A DNA stretch of 46,512 nt from RUG100 sp034927505 (GTDB lineage Bacteria > Bacillota > Clostridia > Peptostreptococcales > Anaerovoracaceae). The translations under genes and the position numbers were made by a program. Position 1 is the stretch's first letter, and every line of letters begins with the position of its first letter. The notes under the pieces were generated by a model. It was not told where the DNA came from and did not search any database. It worked only from the letters and a program-made list of their open reading frames with translations. Below, in pieces: positions 1 through 7,416 of the stretch. Location: the NCBI GenBank assembly GCA_034927505.1, contig JAYFPY010000032.1, forward strand, positions 1-46,512, in the 5' to 3' direction.

Positions 1-516
1 TATTTTGTCAAAGAGGTGTTTGGAAGCAAATTTTGCAAATACGTCTGCCATGCCCGGTTCAACTCCGGATCCTACGATAGCCATGTTTCCGGCTTTTTCC
101 CATTCAGCATGCTTTCCGAACTGGTAATCTCCCAGCTTTTCGTAAGTCAGTTTGTTCTTTCCCACCTGTCCTTCATCAGGTTTTGAAAGAGTCATTGCAC
201 AGTCCAGATATATAGTCTTTGTTGCGTAACAAGTGTCGAAAATACACTGGTTGAAATCAGGTTCAACTGCGTTCATGCAGAAATCGATTTTATGTTCTTC
301 AATTACCGCTTTGATGCTCTCCGGATCTCTCGCATTGATCTTTGCAGATACGAATTTCCCGCCTTTGCATATTTTATCGGCAACTTTCTTTGCTCTTTTT
401 TCGTCATAATCGGCAACTACTATTTTCTTTGCCCAGCTTGCTGCCTTACCCTGCTGCTCAATTATCTTTGCTGCTGAAGTCCCGACTCCGCCTGCTCCAA
501 TGATTAGAATATTCAT
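1..516 (-). CDS. Saccharopine dehydrogenase-family oxidoreductase (partial, 3' end outside window)
   Basis: The first 172 residues of a protein whose C-terminus lies beyond the left edge. It opens with a Rossmann dinucleotide-binding fold: MNILIIGAGGVGTSAAKII carries the GxGGxG loop at residues 7-12, followed by VVADYD at the end of the second strand, where the acidic residue would contact the ribose. Later segments such as YLDCAM and GVEPGM fit the saccharopine dehydrogenase NADP-binding superfamily, which includes saccharopine reductases, lysine 6-dehydrogenases and carboxyspermidine dehydrogenases. The start ATG at 516 has GGAGG seven bases upstream. A promoter lies at 578-606. It sits downstream of an AraC regulator in the same orientation. 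The substrate cannot be fixed; a role in lysine or polyamine metabolism is inference only. Confidence 0.8.
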   Translation of the reverse strand, partial: MNILIIGAGGVGTSAAKIIEQQGKAASWAKKIVVADYDEKRAKKVADKICKGGKFVSAKINARDPESIKAVIEEHKIDFCMNAVEPDFNQCIFDTCYATKTIYLDCAMTLSKPDEGQVGKNKLTYEKLGDYQFGKHAEWEKAGNMAIVGSGVEPGMADVFAKFASKHLFDKI

Positions 517-577
517 AAATTTACCTCCATGTTTCAGTGCTGATGCACAACATAATAGTACGATACGTTATATTGTT

Positions 578-606
578 ATAATAGCAAATATTTTCTGAAT
601 ATTCAA
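578..606 (-). promoter_or_regulatory. Promoter of the saccharopine dehydrogenase-like gene
   Basis: On the minus strand TTGAAT (601-606) and TATTAT (578-583) are separated by exactly 17 bases, matching a sigma-A promoter at 4 of 6 and 5 of 6 positions. It lies about 60 bases upstream of the ATG at 516, after the end of the AraC gene at 640. The gene can therefore be expressed independently of the AraC gene. Between 517 and 577 I see no terminator or operator palindrome. Confidence 0.55.
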
Positions 607-639
607 TTATACGTTTGCTTTAAAACTGTACTATTTTGC

Positions 640-2178
640 TCATTTCTTTTCAACAAGAATAAGCTCTGCACTAAATCCCTTTAACGTGGATCGAAGGCTC
701 AGCGTGTCGGTCGCAACAAATGAATTGAATTCTACACTGGGCATGGACGCCCACTTTTTTGCGATGGTTTCTCTTGATGACTCTTCGTTTCCTTTTTCCA
801 GAAGGCGACGATATGTCATGGCGCAGTTTTCCTTTGATACTTTATATCTCGATATCCGGAACTCACCGGATATGCCCGCACATCTCAAAAGGAACTCCAT
901 GTCTTCATCGTAATTTCTTATGAATCCGTACACCGTCTGCAGCCTTTCGGCCCTGCTGAGATTCTGTCCCATCACTCTGTCATAATTATACACCAGCACG
1001 CTCATGGATCTGATCTCGCCGGGCAGTTCATCCGGCGTAGATATAATGTAGTTCTCTCCGCCTGCAATGATTTTTTCCCCCAGGCTTTTGATAAGAACAT
1101 AGGGACCCGATACCGGTTTAAGCATCGGCTTTTGCAGCAGCTCATCTATGAACAATTTTTCGGTGGATACAGGGACATCTTCGCTTTCCATGTCAAGGTC
1201 TATAATGACAGGCTTTGCCTTCTCTTTTGAAGTATACTCTGAATAAAGCCCCTTGACCTGTCCTTTTATTACGTCTTCTATCTCCTCCGTACTGCATTTG
1301 CGAAGTTTGGCGGCGCTTTCTCTACTGCTGACTTTTCCTGTGAATTTTCTTCTGTATTCCTGCGGATGCATACCGTACCATGTCTTGAAATGTTTTATGT
1401 AATACCGCACTGCAGAAAATCCCGTCTCCTCGGCAATGACGCCGATTTTTTTATTTGTCCCCAGCAGCAGCTTTTCCGATTCTTCGACTCTTATGAAACT
1501 TAGCAGATCCTGAAAGCTGAGTCCGGTGGCCTCTTTGATCACATGGGAAAGATAATAGATGCTCAGATGTTCTCTGTCAGCTATCTCGTTCAACGTCAGT
1601 TTCCTGTAATAATTGTCATACATGTAATCGGTTATTCTGTTGAGACGTCCCGCAAGGATCTTGTTCCCCTTTTTCTTCGTCTCGTTCACAAACTTTCCAT
1701 CTTCCATGAGGAAGTACTGAAAGTCCGCCTGGAGACATGCAATAAGATTGTGTGTACTCTCTATTACTTTGTGCTGATATCCATATCCCTTCTGAAGGAC
1801 TTCCATCATTATCCGCGCCAGTATCCCCCGCAGCACATCAAGACTTTCATCGTCATCGTCTTCCATATCCGTAACAAAGAAATTGTTCTTTAGATTTTTA
1901 TAGTAAGCAGAAAAGTAGGTCAGATCCAACTGCAGCATCATTACGATATTTTCCTCATCGTTGATCCTGTTAAAACTGTGTATCTCCCTGTCGTTCAGAA
2001 TAAAGATGTCGCCTTTTTTAAGCTCGTATGTATAGTATCCGTTTCTCAGTTTTATTCTTCCCTTCAAAACATATACCACTTCCAGTTCTTCATGAAAGTG
2101 GATCGGATACTCGTCTATCTCTGCAACAAGCAAATTGATTGGAAGCTCATCTTTGTAAGTTATTTTTTCTTTCAGCAC
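640..2178 (-). CDS. AraC-family transcriptional regulator with N-terminal cupin and unusual C-terminal domain
   Basis: A 512-residue regulator. I place the start at a GTG at 2178 because GGGAGG stands seven bases before it; the longer reading frame would need a TTG at 2253 with no ribosome-binding site. Residues about 15-85 form a cupin sensor (YPIHFHEELEVVYVLKG, then KKGDIFILN). Residues about 178-280 are the double helix-turn-helix AraC domain, ending in the family signature GMHPQEYRRKF. A further 230 residues follow, which is far longer than a normal AraC protein of about 300. This tail resembles the beta-domain that follows the catalytic barrel in AraC-GH39 fusions, but no barrel is present. 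The ligand and targets are unknown; the downstream dehydrogenase or the divergent alaX are candidates by position. Confidence 0.85.
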   Translation of the reverse strand: MLKEKITYKDELPINLLVAEIDEYPIHFHEELEVVYVLKGRIKLRNGYYTYELKKGDIFILNDREIHSFNRINDEENIVMMLQLDLTYFSAYYKNLKNNFFVTDMEDDDDESLDVLRGILARIMMEVLQKGYGYQHKVIESTHNLIACLQADFQYFLMEDGKFVNETKKKGNKILAGRLNRITDYMYDNYYRKLTLNEIADREHLSIYYLSHVIKEATGLSFQDLLSFIRVEESEKLLLGTNKKIGVIAEETGFSAVRYYIKHFKTWYGMHPQEYRRKFTGKVSSRESAAKLRKCSTEEIEDVIKGQVKGLYSEYTSKEKAKPVIIDLDMESEDVPVSTEKLFIDELLQKPMLKPVSGPYVLIKSLGEKIIAGGENYIISTPDELPGEIRSMSVLVYNYDRVMGQNLSRAERLQTVYGFIRNYDEDMEFLLRCAGISGEFRISRYKVSKENCAMTYRRLLEKGNEESSRETIAKKWASMPSVEFNSFVATDTLSLRSTLKGFSAELILVEKK

Positions 2179-2594
2179 GTTTTTTTCCTCCCGATAATCC
2201 CAAGAACCGATATTATGTAAACCTATCGGTAAATTACAATCCTGTAATATCAACAGACCGAAATTGTTCGTATTTTGCCGTTTCTTTCATTTATCCACAG
2301 CCTTATCCCTTTTGTATACAATTTTGTCCACCGGCTCTTGTGGATAAGTATTTTTTTGAAACCCCAGTGTTTTCAATGCCTTATCAAGACAATCCCATTT
2401 GTCAATACCAAGTTATCCACATTTGTTCTCGTCGTTATTATAAATGGATAATTTTGGAATCATCGTATTCCCTCAGTGTGCAGATTTCAACGTTTTCAGA
2501 AAGTTATAGCAAATCTGTCTAACTAATATGTTCATTATATAACAAATTTGCTCTTTTGTGTTATACTATTTTTGATTAGTAAAGGAGCAAACTA
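2179..2594. other. 416-base divergent intergenic region carrying a DnaA-box cluster
   Basis: The divergent space between the AraC gene and alaX is AT-rich and has no convincing open frame. Three perfect nine-base DnaA boxes are present: TTATCCACA at 2291-2299 (plus), its complement TGTGGATAA at 2339-2347 (minus orientation), and TTATCCACA at 2413-2421 (plus). A minus-strand TATAAT at 2437-2442 could start an AraC transcript, whose roughly 250-base leader would contain all three boxes. I find no other perfect box in the window. Adjacent gene orientation argues against this being oriC, so a DnaA-titrating or DnaA-regulated locus is more likely. Function is inference. Confidence 0.75.
2539..2567 (+). 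promoter_or_regulatory. Promoter of alaX
   Basis: ATAACA (2539-2544) and TATACT (2562-2567) are separated by 17 bases, scoring 4 of 6 and 5 of 6 against the sigma-A consensus. The expected transcription start is near 2574, leaving a leader of about 20 bases that contains the AAAGGAG ribosome-binding site for the ATG at 2595. Confidence 0.5.
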
Positions 2595-3785
2595 ATGACA
2601 GTAAAAAAACTATATCGTGACGATGTATATCAGCAGACTGTTTCTGCTACCGTCACCGATCTCAAAATAATATCTGAAAATACCGCAGCTGTTTATCTTG
2701 ACCGGACGGTGTTCTTCCCTGAAGGCGGAGGACAGAGCTGCGATCTTGGCACTATCGATGATCTGGAAGTGATCGATGTTCAGGAAGACGGAGACGATGT
2801 AATGCACAAAGTCAAAGCGGCTTCTCCTGCAGATTTCCCGGACCGGGGCAGTTCAGTCTTGTGCCGGATAGACTGGCCACGCAGATTCGACAATATGCAG
2901 AGACACTGCGGCGAACATATTTTGTCCGGAATGTTTCATCGGGAATACGGCGGGGTCAACCGCGGCTTTCATATGGGCAGCGAATACATGACCATCGATA
3001 TCAGCCTTGAAGACGACCCAAAATATACCCATATCGATATGGAAATGGCTCTGCATGCAGAAGCATGCACCAATGAAGCTATATGGGCCGATCTTCCCGT
3101 TGTTACACGTCATTATTCTTCCCGCAGCGAAGCTGAAGATCTCCCGTTGAGAAAAAAGCTTAATATCGATAATGATATTACTATAGTCAGTGTAGGCAGC
3201 ATCGAAAATCCTTCCGACTGTGTTGCATGCTGCGGGACTCACCCTTCTACATCCGGACAGGTCGGTCTGGTAAAGATTTTCAAAGTTGAAAAAAACAAAA
3301 AAATGTTCCGTATATATTTTGAAGCCGGTAAAAGAGCCTTGAAGGATTATGATGAAAAGCATAGCATCATCACTGCAATCAGCAGGGATTTTTCTGCAGG
3401 CCCCGAGGGTCTTCCGGAAAAGATCCGTTTGCAGGAGGAACGTCTGAATAAACTCAACTCCCAGTTGACCGACATTAAAAAAGCGATGGCAAAAGAAAAA
3501 GCAGAAATGATTTCTGCTTCTCCGGATATTTATTTTTGCATCGACCCGCTTACGGTGGATGACGGTCTGCACATCGGCAAACTTGCCGACAAAGCCGTGC
3601 TGGCTCTGCACGTAGAGAGCGCCGGCACGCTGCTCCTGTTTTCCGACGGATCCGTCAACTGCGGTGCACTGGTAAAAGGCAGCGGTCTCAAGGGCGGCGG
3701 AAACAATACGATGGCCCGCGCCATGGGCAGTTCCGATGAATTGAAAACCGTCGTCGATACTTTTATCAACACGCCTGCGGTCTAA
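2595..3785 (+). CDS. alaX: Alanyl-tRNA editing protein AlaX, long form with DHHA1 domain
   Basis: A 396-residue stand-alone editing protein that hydrolyses Ser (or Gly) mischarged on tRNA-Ala. The order of segments is that of AlaX-L: an N-terminal beta-barrel with VFFPEGGGQ (about 40-48), then the zinc-binding editing core with HCGEHILSG, the HxxxH metal site, at about residues 104-112, and CVACCGTHPS, the CxxxH part, near 210. A coiled-coil stretch rich in Lys and Glu follows (about 270-300), then a C-terminal DHHA1-like domain ending in the glycine-rich GSGLKGGGNN. AAAGGAG precedes the ATG by eight bases. It is transcribed on its own and converges on rluB with an 11-base gap. No truncation is seen. 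Confidence 0.92.
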   Translation: MTVKKLYRDDVYQQTVSATVTDLKIISENTAAVYLDRTVFFPEGGGQSCDLGTIDDLEVIDVQEDGDDVMHKVKAASPADFPDRGSSVLCRIDWPRRFDNMQRHCGEHILSGMFHREYGGVNRGFHMGSEYMTIDISLEDDPKYTHIDMEMALHAEACTNEAIWADLPVVTRHYSSRSEAEDLPLRKKLNIDNDITIVSVGSIENPSDCVACCGTHPSTSGQVGLVKIFKVEKNKKMFRIYFEAGKRALKDYDEKHSIITAISRDFSAGPEGLPEKIRLQEERLNKLNSQLTDIKKAMAKEKAEMISASPDIYFCIDPLTVDDGLHIGKLADKAVLALHVESAGTLLLFSDGSVNCGALVKGSGLKGGGNNTMARAMGSSDELKTVVDTFINTPAV

Positions 3786-3796
3786 ATGGCCCTGCC

Positions 3797-4501
3797 CTAC
3801 AGACTTTTCAAATAATCTATTTCGGCTCTGGTCAATTTTCTGTAATGGCCTTCTTTGAGTCTAGCCAGATATATTTCGCCGATAGCCATCCTGTGAAGCT
3901 CCTGCACAGGACATCCCACAGCCTTGAACATTTTTCTCACCTGACGGTTTTTTCCTTCATGTATCGTAATGTCCACAACAGCAGATCTTTCTGTCTGTTT
4001 TACAATAGTCACCCTGGCTTTTCCGGTCACAAAACCTCCGATATCGACGCCGCTTCTCAATTTATACAGTTTTTCTTTTGACAGCACGCCGGCAACTTTG
4101 GCTCTGTACGTTTTACCTACTCCATGGCTGGGATGGGCAAGGTTGTTGGCAAGTTCCCCATCGTTGGTCATCAAAAGCAGCCCGGTAGTATTGTAATCCA
4201 GTCTGCCTACAGGATATATCCTCTCGGGGATGTCGCCTACCAGGTCCGAAACTATGGGCCTGTCTTTTTCATCGTTCATCGTAGTGACCATACCTCTAGG
4301 CTTGTTGATCATTACATACACTTTTTTACCGGCCGGTTCGATAAGTCTTCCGTTGACCTCCACCACATCATCAGGGAGGACATCATATCCCGGTTCTTTC
4401 ATTACTCGTCCGTTTATTTTTACATTTCCGTTGACAGTCAGTTCATCAGCTTTCCTTCTGCTGGCCAGACCCGACTGTGCGATATATTTGTTCAGTCTCA
4501 T
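3797..4501 (-). CDS. rluB: rRNA pseudouridine synthase (RsuA/RluB/E/F family)
   Basis: A 234-residue enzyme that isomerises uridine in ribosomal RNA. It has an N-terminal S4 RNA-binding domain (MRLNKYIAQSGLASRRKADEL at about 1-20, with VKINGRVM completing it) and the catalytic signature GRLDYNTTGLLLMTND near residues 98-113, in which the Asp is the nucleophile. The C-terminal HEGKNRQVRKM motif is also typical. Length and architecture fit RluB, whose target is the 23S rRNA peptidyl-transferase region, although RsuA and RluF share these motifs. AGGTGG precedes the ATG. In many Firmicutes rluB is next to scpA-scpB; here thrE separates them, in the opposite direction. Confidence 0.9.
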   Translation of the reverse strand: MRLNKYIAQSGLASRRKADELTVNGNVKINGRVMKEPGYDVLPDDVVEVNGRLIEPAGKKVYVMINKPRGMVTTMNDEKDRPIVSDLVGDIPERIYPVGRLDYNTTGLLLMTNDGELANNLAHPSHGVGKTYRAKVAGVLSKEKLYKLRSGVDIGGFVTGKARVTIVKQTERSAVVDITIHEGKNRQVRKMFKAVGCPVQELHRMAIGEIYLARLKEGHYRKLTRAEIDYLKSL

Positions 4502-4548
4502 TTTGTTTTTCCACCTTTGTCTGAAATGGTAACATGAATGAGAAATTA

Positions 4549-4577
4549 TTACAATAATCTTCTTGCTGTGTTATAAT
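4549..4577 (+). promoter_or_regulatory. Promoter placing transcription start at the thrE start codon
   Basis: TTACAA (4549-4554) and a perfect TATAAT (4572-4577) are separated by exactly 17 bases. The usual +1, seven bases after the -10 hexamer, falls on base 4584, the A of the only sensible ATG. No ribosome-binding site lies in front of that ATG. Together this predicts a leaderless mRNA. Confidence 0.7.
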
Positions 4578-4583
4578 TTATCT

Positions 4584-5828
4584 ATGATTAATCCGGTTCA
4601 AAAACAAGTATTGCAGCTGGCCGTCAAGGCCGGCGAAATAATGATGCAGAGCGGCGCCGAGATATATCGTGTCGAAGACACCATCAGCAGGATCTGCGCT
4701 GCATGTCGAATCCCCAACGTCGAAGTTTTTGCAACACCGACCGGAGTTTTTGTGTCCATCGATCCGGGAGATGAAGACAGCGATGTACTGACCTACATCA
4801 GCAGGATACATTCCTCTGCCGTCAATCTAAATAAGATATCCGACATCAATGAATTTTCAAGAGTTTTTACTACTACCGATCTGTCGATCGAAGACGGTCT
4901 GAAAGAACTTGATACTATCGCAAAACAAAAAAGATACCCTGTTCCGGTGCGCCTTCTTGGAGCCGGTCTGGTATCTGCTTTTTTCTGTGCTCTGCTGTCA
5001 GGATCCCTGGTGGATTCTCTCTGCTCCGGACTGATCGGAGTATGCAGTTTTGCACTGAGTATTTTCCTGTACAAATATGACATCAATTATTTCATCCGCG
5101 GATTTTGCTGCTGCGCTCTTGCAACAGTCCTGGCCCTGCTCAGCGTCAGCCTGTCCATAGGCTCTTCGGCAGGATCCATGGTCATCGGCTCTCTCATGCT
5201 GTTCGTTCCGGGTGCCGCCATAACCAACGCTATACGGGATTTTCTTTATGGAGATATGCTGTCGGGCGTTGCCAGAATGACAGAAGCTCTGGTCATTGCA
5301 GTGTCCCTGGCCACCGGCGCAGGTATTGTAATAAAGCTCTGGTCCATATCCGGCATGACCACGCAGACCGCTTCGGAAACCGGCAATATGGCCGTCGCTC
5401 TCCTGATGGGTCTTGCTGCTACTTTTGGTTTCTGCATCATCCTTCATGCGCCTGCAAAGAACATGCTCGTCGCCAGCATTATTGGCGGCGTTGGATGGGG
5501 AGTCTACCAGCTGTGCAACGACTACGGTTCCATAGTCGCCTGCTTTCTTGGAGCTTGCGCCGTCGGCCTGCTCAGCGACATTTCTTCGCGAGTCTTCAAA
5601 CAGGCTTCCACTGTGTTTACCATTCCGGGCATTATGCCTCTGGTACCGGGGGCCGGGATGTATTACACCATGCTTGAACTTATCAACGGCAATCTGGAAA
5701 AAGCCGCCATCACCGGTGCTGAAACCATATTCCTGGCATGGGCCACAGCCATCGGTCTTCTTACTATCGGTTCATCCATCAAGATCTTCCTGGCGATCAG
5801 ACGCAAGATACTTCGCGTCACCAAATAA
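4584..5828 (+). CDS. Threonine/serine exporter family membrane protein (ThrE-like)
   Basis: A 414-residue membrane protein of the ThrE family, which exports threonine and serine in Corynebacterium. The N-terminal cytoplasmic domain has the family signature AGEIMMQSGAEIYRVEDT (about 13-30). After residue about 110 come roughly ten hydrophobic segments in two halves, corresponding to the ThrE and ThrE_2 domains fused in one chain. The second half contains TIPGIMPLVPGAGMYYT. I start at the ATG at 4584; a TTG at 4563 in frame overlaps the promoter and would add seven unrelated residues. It is monocistronic, between divergent rluB and a terminator at 5859. The substrate is inferred from the family only. 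Confidence 0.85.
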   Translation: MINPVQKQVLQLAVKAGEIMMQSGAEIYRVEDTISRICAACRIPNVEVFATPTGVFVSIDPGDEDSDVLTYISRIHSSAVNLNKISDINEFSRVFTTTDLSIEDGLKELDTIAKQKRYPVPVRLLGAGLVSAFFCALLSGSLVDSLCSGLIGVCSFALSIFLYKYDINYFIRGFCCCALATVLALLSVSLSIGSSAGSMVIGSLMLFVPGAAITNAIRDFLYGDMLSGVARMTEALVIAVSLATGAGIVIKLWSISGMTTQTASETGNMAVALLMGLAATFGFCIILHAPAKNMLVASIIGGVGWGVYQLCNDYGSIVACFLGACAVGLLSDISSRVFKQASTVFTIPGIMPLVPGAGMYYTMLELINGNLEKAAITGAETIFLAWATAIGLLTIGSSIKIFLAIRRKILRVTK

Positions 5829-5858
5829 GATCATTCCCCCTCTTTCACAATACCTGAG

Positions 5859-5886
5859 GGTATCCTGAGAGATACCGTATTTTTTA
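5859..5886 (+). terminator. Rho-independent terminator of thrE
   Basis: GGTATC (5859-5864) pairs with GATACC (5871-5876) around a six-base loop and is followed by GTATTTTTT. The stem is short, but position (30 bases after the thrE stop) and the T-run support the call. Confidence 0.5.
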
Positions 5887-5971
5887 CTTACATATTACAA
5901 CCTCGAGTCCGCTCCAAGTCAAGTGCAAAAAATCAGAGCCGAGACATCTGCGCCTCCGCCCTGCATTTTTA

Positions 5972-6580
5972 CTATTCTTCTTCGGTGCCTTCTTCCATTT
6001 CATCAATGGATATCTGATTCATCATCACGCTGTCCTCGTAGCCTTCGGGGACCTCGATGGCTTCCTCGATGTCCTCTATCTCCGGCAGTTCTTTCAGTGT
6101 CTCAAATCCAAAAAACTTGAGGAAAGTATCCGTCGTGCCGTATAGTATGGGACGTCCGATCCCTGTGGATCTGCCCTTTTCTTCCACCAGTTCTTTCTTT
6201 GCCAGGCCTTCCAGGACCCGGTCGCATTTGATGCCTCTTATAGCATCTATTTCACCTCGAGTCACAGGCTGCTTGTAAGCTACAATAGCCAGCACTTCCA
6301 GAGCTGACTGGCTGAGCCTCCTCTTTTTCACCGGCGTGCACAGTCTTTCGATATACTCTGCATTTTCTTCTGCAGTTACCATCTGAAAACTCTTGTTGAT
6401 CCTTCTTATCTGTATGCCGCTGCCGGCTTCTTCATAATCCTTTTTCAGTTCTTCAAAGTACTCTATGGCTTCCTTTTCCGATATATTGAACACCTCTGCC
6501 GCCGTCTTTGCTTCCAGCAGTTCACCCCAGGTGAACATCATGGATTCAAATGCGGACTTGATCGATCTTCTGCTGGTCAT
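5972..6580 (-). CDS. scpB: Segregation and condensation protein B
   Basis: A 202-residue ScpB, the double winged-helix (kite) subunit that binds ScpA as a dimer in the Smc-ScpA-ScpB condensin complex on the nucleoid. The most recognisable segment is SQSALEVLAIVAYKQPVTRGEI (about 94-115) followed by IRGIKCDRVLEGLAKKELVEEKGR and GRPILYGTTDTFLKFFG. The acidic C-terminus is usual. It overlaps the end of scpA by 35 bases, so translation is probably coupled; GGAG lies eight bases before the ATG. Smc itself is not in the window. Confidence 0.95.
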   Translation of the reverse strand: MTSRRSIKSAFESMMFTWGELLEAKTAAEVFNISEKEAIEYFEELKKDYEEAGSGIQIRRINKSFQMVTAEENAEYIERLCTPVKKRRLSQSALEVLAIVAYKQPVTRGEIDAIRGIKCDRVLEGLAKKELVEEKGRSTGIGRPILYGTTDTFLKFFGFETLKELPEIEDIEEAIEVPEGYEDSVMMNQISIDEMEEGTEEE

Positions 6581-7355
6581 CTGTCTCCGCCTCCTGTTTC
6601 TCTTCTATAATATCATTCAGATGTTCCGTCGCCTTTACATCTATCCGGCCGTACAGTCTTCGCTGATCAGCCTCCAGTCTTTTGTCCTTTACCATTTCCA
6701 TCAGTGATGAAAAAGACAGCGCTACATCATATTTATCGTTTTTTTCCTGTACCATATCTTCAAATGTCACAACTCTATTTTTGTCGGCTTCAAATAGTTT
6801 TTTTATGAAATTCCTTCTCTGTTCGGCAGATATCTTCTGACGTTCTATTCTTTCATATCTTTCTTTGATCTCTTCCACTTTCTTCTTTCGGTCCAGGAAA
6901 GCGTTGAAAGCTTTTACAAAATGTTCTATGTCCATTATCAAATATTCATCCGGTTCATCGGTATATCTTGAGATATCCTCCTGAGGCTTTTCCTTGACGA
7001 GGCGGCCCCGCAGTTCTCTTTCCGCCAGCATTTCCGAGATGTTCTTGAACCGTTTGTATTCAAGTATCCTTGCTACCAGTTCAGTCCTCGGATCCTCCAT
7101 CATATCTTCTTCACCGTCGTTCTTGATCTTTGGAAGCAGCATTTTCGATTTAAGGTCTATCAGCTCAGCCGCAAGCACCATAAAATCAGATGAAACTGAC
7201 ACGTCCATCTGCTGCATGTCGCCGATATATTCCAAATACTGTGCTGTGATTTCGGATACCCTTATATCATAAATGTTCATCTTCGCGTTCTCTATCAGAT
7301 AAACGAGAAGATCGAAAGGCCCCTCAAATACATTCAGCTTTACTTTATAACCCAT
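6546..7355 (-). CDS. scpA: Segregation and condensation protein A
   Basis: A 269-residue kleisin that bridges the Smc head domains. The N-terminus has the family signature FEGPFDLLVYLIE (about 9-21) followed by the helix that binds the Smc neck (YDIRVSEITAQYLEYI). The centre is charged and the C-terminal winged helix runs through VTFEDMV and FSSLMEMVKDKRLEADQR. AGGAG stands seven bases before the ATG. It is the first gene of the scpA-scpB pair, 60 bases downstream of mtnA in the same direction. Confidence 0.95.
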   Translation of the reverse strand: MGYKVKLNVFEGPFDLLVYLIENAKMNIYDIRVSEITAQYLEYIGDMQQMDVSVSSDFMVLAAELIDLKSKMLLPKIKNDGEEDMMEDPRTELVARILEYKRFKNISEMLAERELRGRLVKEKPQEDISRYTDEPDEYLIMDIEHFVKAFNAFLDRKKKVEEIKERYERIERQKISAEQRRNFIKKLFEADKNRVVTFEDMVQEKNDKYDVALSFSSLMEMVKDKRLEADQRRLYGRIDVKATEHLNDIIEEKQEAETDDQQKIDQVRI

Positions 7356-7416
7356 TTTTTCTCCTGCATTTCGGATTTCTTACCCTTAAGATTATATACT
7401 ATCCCTGACTCCATTA

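Noticed and set aside
2179..2253. 25 extra N-terminal residues for the AraC regulator from a TTG at 2253
   Set aside because: There is no ribosome-binding site at the TTG, while GGGAGG stands before the GTG at 2178.
2179..2594. DnaA-box cluster taken as the chromosomal origin
   Set aside because: No dnaA, dnaN, rpmH or gidA-type genes are near, and the genes to the right mostly run toward the region, opposite to leading-strand bias. GC skew of the whole genome would settle it.
2853..3611. A 252-residue minus-strand frame opposite alaX
   Set aside because: Antisense shadow; no ribosome-binding site or recognisable domain, and the plus strand encodes a complete AlaX.
4563..4583. TTG start for the ThrE-like exporter
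   Set aside because: These bases contain the -10 box, so they would not be in the transcript from the best promoter; the added residues do not resemble the family.
5105..5677. A 190-residue plus-strand frame inside the ThrE-like gene
   Set aside because: Out-of-frame shadow of a recognised membrane protein, rich in Arg, His and Ser, with no supporting signals.
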